64,000 nucleotides of DNA from Shewanella waksmanii ATCC BAA-643. Its GTDB lineage: Bacteria > Pseudomonadota > Gammaproteobacteria > Enterobacterales > Shewanellaceae. The stretch spans positions 1 through 64,000 of the forward strand of contig NZ_JAEH01000016.1 of assembly GCF_000518805.1 (NCBI RefSeq), read 5' to 3'. The notes below the pieces were generated by a model. The model did no database searches. It was not told the origin of the DNA and was given only the letters and a program-made list of their open reading frames with translations. Below are positions 47,127 to 57,772 of this stretch, in pieces. Numbering within the stretch: the stretch's first letter is position 1; each line of letters opens with the position of its first letter. Position numbers and translations under genes: made by a program.

Positions 47127-47451
47127 AAATGACCCCTTCTATTATGGACTCGAGTATCGAGCAGTCATTTGGCTAATACGGGCACTTTCCATGCTCCTCT
47201 ATTAATCATCTATGACTCAATGGGTAACAGCATGCCGATATACAGCAATGTTAACCCGCGATAACCCGGTAATTTACGTTGATTAGCGTAGGGTTAAACT
47301 ACTCCTTTCTGTAATTAAAAAACAGTGTTCTCATAACAAAACTAACATTAATTGCTAGTTTTTTGCTCAAGAACAAGTTTTACGTGGTAATGAAAGCAAA
47401 AAAGAGGCGCAATGCCTCTTTTTAAACCCAGTAGGTTACACAGTGTACGTT
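47127..47451. other. Intergenic region upstream of the DUF1097 gene
   Basis: This 325-base stretch contains the hairpin at 47399-47423 and presumably the promoter of the DUF1097 gene. I saw no operator, small ORF or repeat of note. Confidence 0.5.
47399..47423 (-). terminator. Terminator of the molybdenum hydroxylase cluster
   Basis: AAAAAGAGGC-GCAAT-GCCTCTTTTT lies 28 bases past the large-subunit stop on the minus strand. Confidence 0.85.
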
Positions 47452-49695
47452 CTACACTTTGAGGTGCTGATTGACGGGTAAAGTTCTAATCCGTTGTCCA
47501 CTGGCAGCAAAAATAGCGTTAGTTAGACTCGCAGCAACTGGCGGTACACCCGGCTCACCCACCCCACCTGGAGCGGCATTTGAGGCGATGACTATGGTTT
47601 CAATAGCCGGACATTGCGCCATTCTTAACATTGGATAGTCATGAAAGTTAGACTGTTGCACTTTGCCTTGATTAAAACTGATCTCACCCATCATAGCTAA
47701 GCTTAAGCCAAACATAATCGCTCCCTCCGTTTGTGACTTAGCGCGATCAGGATTAACAACGGTACCGGCATCGATGGCTGAAATAGCTTGCAACACCTGC
47801 ACTTTACCTGCGTCTACCTCCACTAATATTGCCGTGGCCACAAACGCTGCAAAACTGCGGTGTACCGCAAAACCCCAACCTTGATTCGCTTTGGGTTTAC
47901 CATGGGCTAACATAGCCTGCTCAACCGCATCAATTACCCCATGGTAGCGGCTAATATCAACGGGATGACGGGCTAAATCTTCACCGTAATTACCATATTG
48001 GAAACCTTGCTCTTTAAATTGCTCTTGGCGTAAGGGCCCTAACAATTGCTTCCACATTTGCGGTGCACTTTGACCGGCCTTAACAGCCAATTCATCGACA
48101 AAACTGCCTATGCCAAAACCGTGCTGAATATTACAGACCGAACGCACCCAACCAATACGTGTATGCGCGGTGGCGGAAACCGCTTCACAGCGCAAACTGT
48201 CTATCGCCAGTGGCACATCAACAAAACCCAAATCTAGCTCCCAGCCCGCAGGATATTCTGCCCCTTCTTGGAATGTGGAGCCAATGCTGGGAAAACCTGT
48301 ACGCTGTAAAATCGCTACCGGCTTACCTTGAGCATCGAATTTAGCCTGATAATGTTGCGCGCTAATGGCATGCAGATAACCATTTTGGATATCATCTTCG
48401 CGGGTCCAGCAGACTTTTACAGGGCGCTTGAGTTGCGCCGACAACATCGCCGCTTCGGCGCAGTAATCGGGTTTGGACTTCCGGCCAAAGCCGCCCCCAA
48501 GCAAGGTCACATGCACAGTCACTTGTTCTTCAGCTAACCCCAAGGCGGCTGCAATCACCTGCTGGGCGCGCTGTGGTGTTTGCGTTGATGCCCACACTTC
48601 ACAGCCTTGTTCGGTTACATGAGCGGTAGCTGCAGGCGTTTCCATTGGCGCATGGGCAAGGTAAGGCGCAGTATACAAAGCGCTAATAGTTTGCTCACTG
48701 GGCCAGTCACTCACTTCTGGTCCCTGCTGGCGCACAACCTTAGCTGGTTTAGAGACTTTATCCACCAACGATTTTAAGTAACTGTCGCTGTCATGACTGT
48801 CATTAACACTGGCCTTCCAAGTTATTTGCAATGCCTTACGCCCTTGCATCGCACTCCAGGTATTGGTCGCAATCACCGCAACGCCGCCTAAGGGTTGAAA
48901 CAACGGTGCCCCTTTAAATACAGGCATCACTATCACATCCACTACCCCGGCGACCTTGCGAGCAGCACTGTCATCTAAACTCGCAATATCGCTGCCAACA
49001 ACAGGCGGATGCACAATACTGGCATGTAACATGTTATCCAGCGTAATATCGTGGCCATATTGCGCTTGGCCATTCAACATATCTTGCATATCAACAATGC
49101 GATGTGATGCACCGATATGGGTATAATCTTTGGCAGGCTTTAGCGTTAAGGTACTGACATCCGGCAGCGGCAACTGACTGGCTGCATGAGCCAAATCACC
49201 AAAGCGTGCTTGCTTACCGGAGCTGACATGCACCACCTTACCATTGTCTGTACTCACCTCAGCGACATCGACTTGCCACTTATTAGCGGCAGCTTGCTCG
49301 AGCATGGTTCGGGCAATGGCACCCATTTCGCGCATTTTGTCAAAACCATTACGAATACTGCGCGAACCATCGGTGTTTTGACTACCATAACGTTTGTCTG
49401 CAAGACCCTGAACAACAACGACTTGCTCCCAAGCGGCACCGAGTTCATCCGCCAGCACCTGTGGTATCCCAGTGCGGATACCTTGACCCATCTCTGAACG
49501 ATGGCAAGTTAAATAGACTTTGTCATCATCGCCAATAGCGATAAATAGGTTCAGCCTAGATTCTTGTGATTGCGCCATCACTGCGGGGCTCCAGGTTAGA
49601 CCGCTGGCGCCCAGTGCGAGCCCGCCCCCTGTTGCCCCAAACAATTTAAGCACATCACGACGGCTGAAGTTTTTTACGGCGTTAAACTGGCTCAT
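47452..49695 (-). CDS. Molybdopterin-binding aldehyde/isoquinoline oxidoreductase large subunit (IorB-like)
   Basis: The 747-residue protein has a twin-arginine-type signal ([20 protein letters not shown]), so it is probably exported folded with its cofactor. Xanthine-oxidase-family motifs include [20 protein letters not shown], the cofactor loop [14 protein letters not shown], and [19 protein letters not shown] with the expected catalytic Glu. The closest type is the isoquinoline 1-oxidoreductase beta family, which hydroxylates N-heterocycles or oxidises aldehydes; the substrate here is unknown. Its start overlaps the stop of the 2Fe-2S subunit by four bases. Confidence 0.92.
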   Translation of the reverse strand: MSQFNAVKNFSRRDVLKLFGATGGGLALGASGLTWSPAVMAQSQESRLNLFIAIGDDDKVYLTCHRSEMGQGIRTGIPQVLADELGAAWEQVVVVQGLADKRYGSQNTDGSRSIRNGFDKMREMGAIARTMLEQAAANKWQVDVAEVSTDNGKVVHVSSGKQARFGDLAHAASQLPLPDVSTLTLKPAKDYTHIGASHRIVDMQDMLNGQAQYGHDITLDNMLHASIVHPPVVGSDIASLDDSAARKVAGVVDVIVMPVFKGAPLFQPLGGVAVIATNTWSAMQGRKALQITWKASVNDSHDSDSYLKSLVDKVSKPAKVVRQQGPEVSDWPSEQTISALYTAPYLAHAPMETPAATAHVTEQGCEVWASTQTPQRAQQVIAAALGLAEEQVTVHVTLLGGGFGRKSKPDYCAEAAMLSAQLKRPVKVCWTREDDIQNGYLHAISAQHYQAKFDAQGKPVAILQRTGFPSIGSTFQEGAEYPAGWELDLGFVDVPLAIDSLRCEAVSATAHTRIGWVRSVCNIQHGFGIGSFVDELAVKAGQSAPQMWKQLLGPLRQEQFKEQGFQYGNYGEDLARHPVDISRYHGVIDAVEQAMLAHGKPKANQGWGFAVHRSFAAFVATAILVEVDAGKVQVLQAISAIDAGTVVNPDRAKSQTEGAIMFGLSLAMMGEISFNQGKVQQSNFHDYPMLRMAQCPAIETIVIASNAAPGGVGEPGVPPVAASLTNAIFAASGQRIRTLPVNQHLKV

Positions 49696-50189
49696 GCTTC
49701 TACCTCCATTGAGGCGGCAGCACTGTGGCTAGCCTGATAGCCACCGGTGGTGGCTTTAATTGCAGACTTGATGCGCGTGTATGTACCACAACGGCAGATA
49801 TTGCCAGACATGGCTTCATCAATCTGGGCATCAGCAGGTTTAGGATGTTTTGCCAGCAATGCGGCAGCTGACATCAATTGTCCAGCCTGACAAAAACCAC
49901 ATTGGGGGACATTATGTTGCGCCCAAGCTTGCTTTAGCTGCTCAAACTCTAACCCTTCAATGGTGGTTACCGCTTTATCTGCGACTTGCTTCAGGCTGGT
50001 TAAACAGGCCCGCGCGGGCTCGCCATCAACATGGATAGTACAGGCACCACATAACCCGGCACCACAGCCATACTTAGTGCCGGTTAACTGCAACATATCC
50101 CGCAACGCCCATAATAGGGGCATATTGGGGTCTGCATCGACTGTAAAGGATTGACCATTTATATTTATTTTCATGGCTTTGTTCGACAT
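49692..50189 (-). CDS. 2Fe-2S subunit of the molybdenum hydroxylase (IorA-like)
   Basis: The 165-residue electron-transfer subunit has a plant-type 2Fe-2S domain ([20 protein letters not shown], with a further Cys in RACLTS) and a C-terminal four-helix 2Fe-2S domain ([13 protein letters not shown] and [12 protein letters not shown]). All eight cluster cysteines are present. It is translated just before, and overlaps, the large subunit. No FAD subunit is present, as in the isoquinoline-type two-subunit enzymes. Confidence 0.94.
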   Translation of the reverse strand: MSNKAMKININGQSFTVDADPNMPLLWALRDMLQLTGTKYGCGAGLCGACTIHVDGEPARACLTSLKQVADKAVTTIEGLEFEQLKQAWAQHNVPQCGFCQAGQLMSAAALLAKHPKPADAQIDEAMSGNICRCGTYTRIKSAIKATTGGYQASHSAAASMEVEA

Positions 50190-50259
50190 GACTTGCTCCT
50201 TGCTTGCCCTACCGCTTCATCTCTTTGGGCCAGTGAATACCAATTAACGTATTAATTTT

Positions 50260-50880
50260 CTACAGCTTGTTTTGCCAACTTATGAGTTGATCTTGGGTAT
50301 CAATATCTATGCTTGCACGGGGCAGCGCACACGCAATTAACTGACCATCTCTATAATGCCTGCGCAGCAACTGCTTAGCGCCGATATCACCAGTAAGCCC
50401 CGCTAGATGGGCATAATCTTCAGCTAAAAAGAGTGCAGGCGCAGCTAAACGGTGTTGATAATAGGCCGCTGCTCGCCGACATCGGCTAGCGTTAAGCACA
50501 GTTAAATAGTCAGTTGCGCTCAACGCAACCTGATCGGCTAAACAGATCAGTAAATGAGTATAGTGATGCTGCTCAGCATAGCGAGCAGCACAAACAATCG
50601 AACTCGCCATACCCGATTGCCAATGTAAGTTGGACAATAAAATAAAATGCCCTTTGAGATGCGGTTTAATCTGCATCTCGTTAGCTCCAAGTACCAGCGC
50701 AAGATCCCCGTTAATCTGACTGGCCACTTGTGCTAGCGTATTGATTGAACATTGTAATAAGTTACCGCTGGCAAGCTTAGCGAGCTGCTTGGGCGCACCA
50801 AAGCGTCGACTCGCACCCGCTGCAAGAATGCAAACAAGTGTTTTTGACTCATTACGGTTAGCCAGTTGATGCTTGCTCAC
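50260..50880 (-). CDS. MobA/MocA-like nucleotidyltransferase
   Basis: The 206-residue protein has the NTP-transferase signature LAAGASRRFGAPKQL and the acidic motif LLICLADQVALS. Family members attach CMP or GMP to molybdopterin, giving the cytosine or guanine dinucleotide form; MocA-type enzymes serve xanthine-oxidase-family proteins. Its position beside such an enzyme supports a cofactor-maturation role. Confidence 0.87.
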   Translation of the reverse strand: MSKHQLANRNESKTLVCILAAGASRRFGAPKQLAKLASGNLLQCSINTLAQVASQINGDLALVLGANEMQIKPHLKGHFILLSNLHWQSGMASSIVCAARYAEQHHYTHLLICLADQVALSATDYLTVLNASRCRRAAAYYQHRLAAPALFLAEDYAHLAGLTGDIGAKQLLRRHYRDGQLIACALPRASIDIDTQDQLISWQNKL

Positions 50881-50893
50881 GCCATTACCTTAG

Positions 50894-51943
50894 TCATTTC
50901 ATTACCCTATCAAGTGCCACTAATTGCGCGTCATGTAATACTCCATGGCACTGTGACAAAATGCTCAGGGCGATAGAGCTTGGCAGTTCACCGCCTAAAG
51001 CCAGCCCTGCGGGCGCGGAGAAAAAGCAGTCAACATCCTCATAGGCTAGCTCCGCTTTGTTTAACACACGCTCACGTCGATGTGCTGGACCTAACAACGC
51101 CAAGTAACGAATCTCGCTGTGACAAACCAAGCGCAGCGCCTGTGCATCAAGGTCAAGGTTATGGGACATCACCACCACCGCATCCAATTGGTCACAAAAA
51201 CGGGCGGGCAGATCATCTATAGGGCATTTAAACAGGTTAGCACCGGCAAAGTCATGGGCACGGGCGTAACTGGTTCTTGGATCAATCACATCAACTTGCC
51301 AACCAAGTTGTAATGCCATACTCACCAGTGGCTGGGCATCAATACCTCCACCAAAAACCGCAATGCGTTTTCGTCTCGCAACTGGGGTCACTAAATAAGA
51401 CTGAGAGGCAGTAAGATGGGGCTGCTGCGGTTCAGGCAATATCAGCTCGCCGGCACGATTAAAATCTGTGACCGAAAAAACCTGCTCAGCTGCAACATGA
51501 TTGAACACTCGCGCCTGAAAATCAGCCGCAGGCGCGCCATGTTCCAGCAGCGGTAGCAGGTAGAAACCCTGCGCCTCAGTGGCTAACAATTTTTGTAGTG
51601 AACTTAGATTGGCGGCTTGGTTCGCGTGGGTCAGCGGGACTAACATCAAATCGACAATGCCGCCACAACCAAGTTGATAACTGGCATCGCTTTCATCACT
51701 GGCATCATATTGGCAGCGAACAATCTGTTGGCTTTGCATGGCTTGCTGGGCTTTGCGACCTAAGTCAGCTTCAAGGCAGCCGCCGCTGATCAATCCCACA
51801 CTATGACCCAATGGGTGAAACAGCATCATGGCACCACTTTTTCGATAGGAAGAACCCTCGACGTGGGTGATCACAGCCAGTACCCATTCGTCTTGCGGTT
51901 TAGCAGCCCAGTGGCGAATTAAATCTTCGATGTGGTGAGACAT
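50894..51943 (-). CDS. XdhC-family molybdenum enzyme maturation protein
   Basis: The start chosen is the ATG at 51943 (MSHHIEDLIRHWAAK), giving 349 residues. XdhC-like proteins bind and sulfurate or deliver the molybdenum cofactor. Motifs are TRVEGSSYRK-like (THVEGSSYRKSGAMMLF), GLISGGCLEADLGRKA and a Rossmann segment (RIAVFGGGIDAQPLVSMA). It is 13 bases upstream of the nucleotidyltransferase gene and forms one operon with the enzyme genes. Confidence 0.92.
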   Translation of the reverse strand: MSHHIEDLIRHWAAKPQDEWVLAVITHVEGSSYRKSGAMMLFHPLGHSVGLISGGCLEADLGRKAQQAMQSQQIVRCQYDASDESDASYQLGCGGIVDLMLVPLTHANQAANLSSLQKLLATEAQGFYLLPLLEHGAPAADFQARVFNHVAAEQVFSVTDFNRAGELILPEPQQPHLTASQSYLVTPVARRKRIAVFGGGIDAQPLVSMALQLGWQVDVIDPRTSYARAHDFAGANLFKCPIDDLPARFCDQLDAVVVMSHNLDLDAQALRLVCHSEIRYLALLGPAHRRERVLNKAELAYEDVDCFFSAPAGLALGGELPSSIALSILSQCHGVLHDAQLVALDRVMK

Positions 51944-52066
51944 ACCTGTCCATCTAATCAACTTAAGTAGTTGGAAAACTAAGCTAACAGAGATGAATGG
52001 TGATAAGAAGCATCAATGCGTTGCAAAACGTTTCAAAACATTCGCAACGCACAGCTGAGGGGAAAA

Positions 52067-52711
52067 CTAACCAAATAACTGATCGGCAACGAAAGGATTC
52101 TGTTCTCGTTCTTCAGCAAAGGTAGAAATAGGACCATGGCCCGGTACAAAGGTTACCTCTCTACCCAACGGCCACAAGACTTGGGTAATAGAGTTAATGA
52201 GATCGTTATGATTAGATTGTGGGAAATCGGTGCGGCCTATCGAGCCCCTAAAAATCACGTCCCCTACCCAAGCTATCTGTGCATCGGCAGAGAAAAACAC
52301 AATATGGCCGGGAGTATGACCAGGGCAATGCAGCACCTGTAGCGATTGCTCGCCCACGTCGACACTGTCACCGTGATTAAGAAATTGGTGTGGAGCAAAC
52401 GCGTTAACCAGCGGAAACCCGAAATGTTTACTTTGGTCGGGTAAGCTATCTAACCAAAATTCATCACTTTCATGGGGGCCAATAATCTTAGCTTGGCTAC
52501 GCTGACTTAACGCGATTGCACCACCAACGTGATCAATATGACCATGGGTCAACAAGATTTTGTCTAATGTTAGGCCTAATTGCGCTAATTGCGCCTCAAT
52601 TCGTTCACTGTCGCCACCGGGGTCGATGACTGCAGCTTGTTTGGTTTTTTCGCACCAAATAATGCTGCAATTTTGCTGAAACGGGGTAACAGGAACTATT
52701 TGATATTTCAT
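52067..52711 (-). CDS. Metallo-beta-lactamase-fold hydrolase (glyoxalase II/YcbL-like)
   Basis: The 214-residue protein has the zinc motif THGHIDHVGG (His56, His58, Asp60, His61), the third ligand region LHCPGHTPGHIVF, GDVIFRGSIGRTDFP and the final His in VPGHGPIST. This matches small glyoxalase II-like thioesterases such as YcbL. The substrate is not defined. Confidence 0.92.
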   Translation of the reverse strand: MKYQIVPVTPFQQNCSIIWCEKTKQAAVIDPGGDSERIEAQLAQLGLTLDKILLTHGHIDHVGGAIALSQRSQAKIIGPHESDEFWLDSLPDQSKHFGFPLVNAFAPHQFLNHGDSVDVGEQSLQVLHCPGHTPGHIVFFSADAQIAWVGDVIFRGSIGRTDFPQSNHNDLINSITQVLWPLGREVTFVPGHGPISTFAEEREQNPFVADQLFG

Positions 52712-52873
52712 TGATCACTTTCCATGACTAACTGCCTAGCACTAGATTACGCCAACTGCATCTATATCTCGAACTTCTCTTACAAAAAATTGATCTAGGA
52801 TAACTAATTACAGCATAAAACTAATTATATACAATCTGAGTCTATCGACCTCTTAACCCAGTCAAGGCCTAAC

Positions 52874-54157
52874 ATGACCGCTAAACTCAAAGGTATAGTC
52901 GCTACTAAGCATCGTTTTCAATTGCCGCTAGACTATCAAAACCCCAACGGCAACAATATTGAGGTATTTGCCAGAGAGATTATCGCCACAGAACACCAAG
53001 GGCAAGCCCTACCGTATTTGGTGTTCTTTCAAGGTGGGCCAGGATTTGGTGCCGCTCGTCCTGTGGAAAACAGCGGCTGGATAAAGCGAGCCCTAAAGGA
53101 GTATCGCGTACTATTGCTAGACCAACGTGGCACGGGTTTGTCGACACCAGTTAATCACTTGTCATTAGCACACCTTAATTCAACAGAGCAAGCACAGTAT
53201 CTCAGTCATTTTCGGGCCGACAACATTATCCGTGATGCAGAAGCCATACGCGCCCAACTTAGCCCCGAGCAAAAGTGGAGTATTCTCGGCCAGAGCTTTG
53301 GCGGTTTTTGCGTTTTAAAATACGTTAATGATGCCCCACAAGGTATTGAAGAGGCGTTCATCACCGGTGGCATTCCGTCACTGACTCGTACTGCCGATGA
53401 AGTCTATCAGGCGACCTACCAGCGAGTTCTAAATAAAAACCATGAGTTCTTTAATCGCTTTGATGATGCCCAGCAACTCGTCAAAGCACTCGCCAACTAC
53501 ATCCAACGCCATGACGTACGGATCGCCACGGGTGAGCGTCTAACGGTAGAGATGTTACAGCTACTTGGGATAAACATCGGCATGGAGCAAGGCCCAGAGT
53601 CAGTCTATTACCTGCTTGAACAAGCCTTGATAGACACGGATAAAGGGGTGACTTTAAATCCGTTATTTCTAGCGCATTTTTGTCAGTTGCTCGATTACAA
53701 TACCAACCCTATTTTTGCGTTATTGCATGAAAGTATTTATTGCCAACAGTCAGCGTCAAACTGGGCAGCACACCGGGTAAGAAAGCAATATCAACAGTTC
53801 GAGTATGGGGCAGATAAACCTTTCTATTTTACTGGGGAAATGGTTTACCCTTGGTTCTTCGAGCAATTCACCCAACTCAAGCCATTAAAACAAGCAGCAC
53901 ACCTATTGGCAGAGAAACAAGACTGGGCTAAGTTGTATGACTTATCAGCTTTAGCCACCAACACAGTCCCTATTGCCGCAGCTATCTACAGCAATGATAT
54001 GTTTGTCGAAATGCAATACAGCTTAGAAACGACCAAGCAGGTAAATAACTTAAGCTATTGGCTCACCTCAGAATATGAACACAATGGCATTCGCATGGAT
54101 GGTGAGCATATTCTCGACAAGCTGATTAGTTTAAATCGAGGTCAACAACTGCGCTAA
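52874..54157 (+). CDS. pip: Proline iminopeptidase-like alpha/beta hydrolase (S33)
   Basis: The 427-residue cytosolic protein has the oxyanion segment FFQGGPGFGAARPV, the motif LLDQRGTGLSTPV, the nucleophile elbow GQSFGG (Ser near residue 141), and a helical cap typical of prolyl aminopeptidases. The C-terminal acid and His lie in SNDMFVEM and GIRMDGEHILDKL-type segments. It removes N-terminal proline from peptides in characterised relatives. Its 3' end overlaps the convergent amidotransferase gene by 32 bases. Confidence 0.88.
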   Translation: MTAKLKGIVATKHRFQLPLDYQNPNGNNIEVFAREIIATEHQGQALPYLVFFQGGPGFGAARPVENSGWIKRALKEYRVLLLDQRGTGLSTPVNHLSLAHLNSTEQAQYLSHFRADNIIRDAEAIRAQLSPEQKWSILGQSFGGFCVLKYVNDAPQGIEEAFITGGIPSLTRTADEVYQATYQRVLNKNHEFFNRFDDAQQLVKALANYIQRHDVRIATGERLTVEMLQLLGINIGMEQGPESVYYLLEQALIDTDKGVTLNPLFLAHFCQLLDYNTNPIFALLHESIYCQQSASNWAAHRVRKQYQQFEYGADKPFYFTGEMVYPWFFEQFTQLKPLKQAAHLLAEKQDWAKLYDLSALATNTVPIAAAIYSNDMFVEMQYSLETTKQVNNLSYWLTSEYEHNGIRMDGEHILDKLISLNRGQQLR

Positions 54158-54869
54158 AGATACCATCGAGTAACTGCGATAATCCGACGTCCAGTACATA
54201 GTGATGATAATCACGACTGGGCTGGAGATTATCGCCAGTGTTATCACAGTGAAATGGGCATTGTGTACCAAATTCAGTCGCTAACGTTTTCAACTCGGCA
54301 TCACGCCATTCGAGATGAAATTGAACCCCCACCGCCCGCTGATAAGCAAACATTTGTACCTTAGCTTGCGCCGAGGTCATTAGCACTGGCACATGTGCGG
54401 GCAGCACTATCTGCTTGTAGTGCCACTGAGGCACAGCGATAGCGGCAAAAGGCTGGGGCAATAGACGCTTAACTAACGGATGCTGTTGGCCATGGTTTGT
54501 CGCGCTGACATCACACCATCCAAGCTCTGGCATTGGCATATCAACCACCTGCCCATCAATAGCATGGGCGAGTAACTGCGCGCCCAAGCAGATACTCAGC
54601 AAGGGTAAATCCAGCGCTAACGCTTGGCGGATCAATCGCAATTCCTCCGCCATCCAACTGGGCATGTCAGCCACATCCATTGGGCCACCTAGCACAATAA
54701 CGCCTTGATAGTCTTGCAATGTAGACGGCAAATCCTGCGGGGCAAAATAACAGTCGTATTCAATGCCATGGGTTTGACACCAATCGCCAATTCGACCGAC
54801 ACCTTCGGCGTGATGATGCTGCAAAACCGCCATACGCGGTTTTGCAGATTTAAGGTTTACCGACTTCAT
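54126..54869 (-). CDS. Class I glutamine amidotransferase-like protein
   Basis: The 247-residue protein has an amidotransferase fold: VIVLGGPMDVADMPSW, the nucleophile Cys94 in LLSICLGAQLLAHA, and the catalytic His-Glu pair in VGVQFHLEW. It stands alone, without a fused synthetase. Such GMP-synthase-like proteins often act on small amines or peptides. The start overlaps the upstream exported-protein gene by four bases, so the two are probably co-translated. Confidence 0.87.
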   Translation of the reverse strand: MKSVNLKSAKPRMAVLQHHHAEGVGRIGDWCQTHGIEYDCYFAPQDLPSTLQDYQGVIVLGGPMDVADMPSWMAEELRLIRQALALDLPLLSICLGAQLLAHAIDGQVVDMPMPELGWCDVSATNHGQQHPLVKRLLPQPFAAIAVPQWHYKQIVLPAHVPVLMTSAQAKVQMFAYQRAVGVQFHLEWRDAELKTLATEFGTQCPFHCDNTGDNLQPSRDYHHYVLDVGLSQLLDGIFSAVVDLDLN

Positions 54870-55603
54870 TGCAGCTCATCACTCTCAACATAAATGACCG
54901 ATATCTCACCGCTAAGATCATCAGCTAAGAACTGCTCGCTCAGTGTATCCATCGTGGCGGTATTAGCCGGCGTTACATCCACACTATGACACTTTGCAGG
55001 CAAAGGGCTGGCGCTACTAATGCGCAGCAGATGGTCGGTCTCAGGGCGCTGTGCCAATCGCTTGTAGAGGTATTGCTCCTGAGTAGAGTGATTTAAATTG
55101 AGCAAGCAATAGGTGGCCTGCTTGGGAGTTTGCGTGGCCTGGCCCATATCCAGTAAGGCAAACAGCAGCAACTTATCTATTACTAATGCTTGTTGCTGAT
55201 ACTTGGTTACGCCTCCTCGCTCAAAATGTCCCTCCACAATATCCACAATCAAGCGCACTGATGTCGCACTAGCCTCGGTGCTGAGAGTCATTAAATCAAA
55301 GGGCTGCGGCACTATGGTCCAAATGGGCGTAACTTGGTTAGGATTAGGCTGCAATGCTTGCTTTATCGCCTTGTCGACCTTGGCATCAACAAAGTGAAAT
55401 TGAAATAAAACCTGGGCATTGTGGGGTACATGATACATAGGTAAATGCGATGCAATCAGACCCTGTTGGCCGCCAAACATCAACATGCCATGCAAGCCCA
55501 TGTGGGTAGGTTTGGCCAACGCTGGCGCGCTCTGGCCGATTGTTAGGCATGGCAGTAACAAACATAGGTAAACAACGTGCTTAAGGGGTTTCGGTAACAT
55601 CAA
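54866..55603 (-). CDS. Exported protein of unknown function
   Basis: The 245-residue protein has a signal peptide (LKHVVYLCLLLPCLTIGQSA, cleavage near ALA) and a conserved-looking start of the mature part (MFGGQQGLIASHLPMYHVPH) rich in His and Met. The His/Met pattern might bind a metal, but no family is recognised. It is coupled to the amidotransferase gene by an ATGA overlap. Confidence 0.65.
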   Translation of the reverse strand: MMLPKPLKHVVYLCLLLPCLTIGQSAPALAKPTHMGLHGMLMFGGQQGLIASHLPMYHVPHNAQVLFQFHFVDAKVDKAIKQALQPNPNQVTPIWTIVPQPFDLMTLSTEASATSVRLIVDIVEGHFERGGVTKYQQQALVIDKLLLFALLDMGQATQTPKQATYCLLNLNHSTQEQYLYKRLAQRPETDHLLRISSASPLPAKCHSVDVTPANTATMDTLSEQFLADDLSGEISVIYVESDELQ

Positions 55604-55756
55604 AAATTAGCTCCACTGTGTATTAAACAAGTGGGGCCGTCCCCGATGAAAAGTTGCTCTGTTAGGTCAACAAAGCAAATGAGGTCGTCCTCATGAACAC
55701 AATGTTAACCTTATGTAGCGGCCTTGCCAAGTTCTGAGCAACCAATTTCACCGACT

Positions 55757-57757
55757 TTAACTGGCTTTTCGACTACCTTTAGGTTGACGCTGAGTTGCGG
55801 ATTTTGCGGTTGTTGACGACTTTTTCGTGGTAGTGCGCTTTTTACTATAACGGCGTTGATTGGCTCGAGCAGGCGCTTTAACTCCCTGTAGCGCAGTGGG
55901 CAGTTGGGCGCCAGCTTGAGTGATCAACTGCTGGAGAGTGTCCACCAATGGCGTCATAAAACTTTGATATTTCGACTCTTTACGACAAATAGCGTCGAGA
56001 TGACTTTCCCATAGCGCGGTCATATCTGGGGTGGTTGCACTGCTAGGTAAACTGTCTATTAGCCCCATGCCGACCGCGGTAGCCACAATCGTTTTGCCTT
56101 TACGTTCGATAAATTGGCGCTTAAACAGCAATTCAATTATCCCGGCACGCGTTGCTTCTGTTCCGAGGCCATCGGTCTCTTTAAGAATTTTGCGGATTTC
56201 AGGATCGGTAACATAGCGGCCTATTCCCGTCATGGCGCTGAGCAAGGTGGCATCGGTGAACGCTTTCGGAGGCTGAGTCTGTTTTTCTAGTAATTGTGCT
56301 TGGCCTGAGTGCAGCGACTGACCGACCGTCAGTGCGGGTAAGGATTGCAGGTTTTCTTGTTCTTTATCAGAGTCAGCTTCACGGTTTGACTGTTTTTGTG
56401 GCCAGAGTACTTTCCATCCAAGTGATTGTTCCTGTTTGGCTTTAGTGCGAAACAAGCCTTTAGCTATTTCAATCTCTACTTGGGTTTCATGATATCGATA
56501 AGCGGCATAAAACTGCGCCAAATACTGGCGTGCCACTTGTAAATAAAGCTGGCGCTCGGCTTGACTAAGCTTGGCTAAGTCAGCGACCTTTTCGGTGGGA
56601 ATGATGGCGTGGTGTGCATCGACCTTAGTGTCGTTCCACGCTTTAGATTTGATACTCGGATCGGGCTGCGGTTGACCTTCAACCAGTTCATTGGCGCCAG
56701 TTAATATGGCACGAATAACATTGGGCGCCAGCGCAAATTGATCTTTGGGCAAATAACGACTGTCCGAACGAGGATAAGTCAGCAGTTTGTGTTTTTCGTA
56801 TAGCGCTTGGCACGTATCAAGCACCTGCTTAGCACTCATACCAAAGCGCTTACTAGCATCAATTTGTAATGAAGATAAATTATAGGGCAAAGGCGCGGCT
56901 TGCCGCTTATCCTTGCTTTGTAAATCGACGACAGTGGCGGGCTGTTGGCTGATCCGAGCAACGACATTTTCTGCAAGCCGCCGCGCTAATACTCTGCCGT
57001 CTTCATCCATATAGGGGCGGCACGCTTCACTGGGCTGCCACTTTGCGGTAAAGGCATCATTATCTTGGGTGCTTAGGTGGGCTAATACTTCATAAAAAGG
57101 CCGGCTGACAAAGCTGGCAATCTCTTTGTCGCGCCTGACCACTAATCCAAGTAAGGGGGTTTGCACCCGGCCAACGGAAAGCACACCTTGATAACCCACT
57201 TTTCGCCCTTGTAAGGTATACGCTCGGGTCATATTCATGCCATAGAGCCAATCTGCTCGCGCTCTGGCTAATGCTGAAGTCGACAGCGGTACAAAGTCTT
57301 TGTTGGGCCGCAGTTGACCTAAGGCCCGCTTAACGGCTTGCGGATTAAGATCGCTAATTAGCAGTCGCTGTGCTTGCTGAAGTTTTTGCCCTTTTACGCC
57401 AAGATGAGCAATGACCTCATCAACCAACAACTGCCCTTCTCTATCGGGGTCGCCAGCGTTAACAATTTGACTGGCTTGCTTAACCAATTTTCTTAATACC
57501 GACAGTTGCCCACGTGTCTTAGTTTTTGGCCGCATTTTCCATTCGCTAGGCACAATCGGCAGATGTTCAAACTTCCACGACTTATACGCAGCGTCATAAC
57601 TATCGGGTTCTGCTTGCTCAAGTAGATGGCCAATACACCATGAGACACAATCACCATTAGCTGCGGTGATAAAGCCATCGCCTTTTTTGTGTGGTTTAGG
57701 CAGCACGTCGGCAATGGCTCGCCCTAAGCTTGGCTTCTCGGCAATATATAGAATCAT
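55757..57757 (-). CDS. topB: DNA topoisomerase III
   Basis: TopB is a type IA topoisomerase that decatenates DNA. The 666-residue protein has the Toprim acidic motif DPDREGQLLVDEV, the active-site tyrosine in LLTYPRSDSRYLP (near residue 327), DAHHAIIPTEK, and GLGTEATRAGIIELLFKRQF. A basic tail follows from about residue 640. Length is near the E. coli 653. A LexA-like palindrome lies 16 bases before the start codon. Confidence 0.96.
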   Translation of the reverse strand: MILYIAEKPSLGRAIADVLPKPHKKGDGFITAANGDCVSWCIGHLLEQAEPDSYDAAYKSWKFEHLPIVPSEWKMRPKTKTRGQLSVLRKLVKQASQIVNAGDPDREGQLLVDEVIAHLGVKGQKLQQAQRLLISDLNPQAVKRALGQLRPNKDFVPLSTSALARARADWLYGMNMTRAYTLQGRKVGYQGVLSVGRVQTPLLGLVVRRDKEIASFVSRPFYEVLAHLSTQDNDAFTAKWQPSEACRPYMDEDGRVLARRLAENVVARISQQPATVVDLQSKDKRQAAPLPYNLSSLQIDASKRFGMSAKQVLDTCQALYEKHKLLTYPRSDSRYLPKDQFALAPNVIRAILTGANELVEGQPQPDPSIKSKAWNDTKVDAHHAIIPTEKVADLAKLSQAERQLYLQVARQYLAQFYAAYRYHETQVEIEIAKGLFRTKAKQEQSLGWKVLWPQKQSNREADSDKEQENLQSLPALTVGQSLHSGQAQLLEKQTQPPKAFTDATLLSAMTGIGRYVTDPEIRKILKETDGLGTEATRAGIIELLFKRQFIERKGKTIVATAVGMGLIDSLPSSATTPDMTALWESHLDAICRKESKYQSFMTPLVDTLQQLITQAGAQLPTALQGVKAPARANQRRYSKKRTTTKKSSTTAKSATQRQPKGSRKAS

Positions 57758-57772
57758 CGATTATTACTAACA

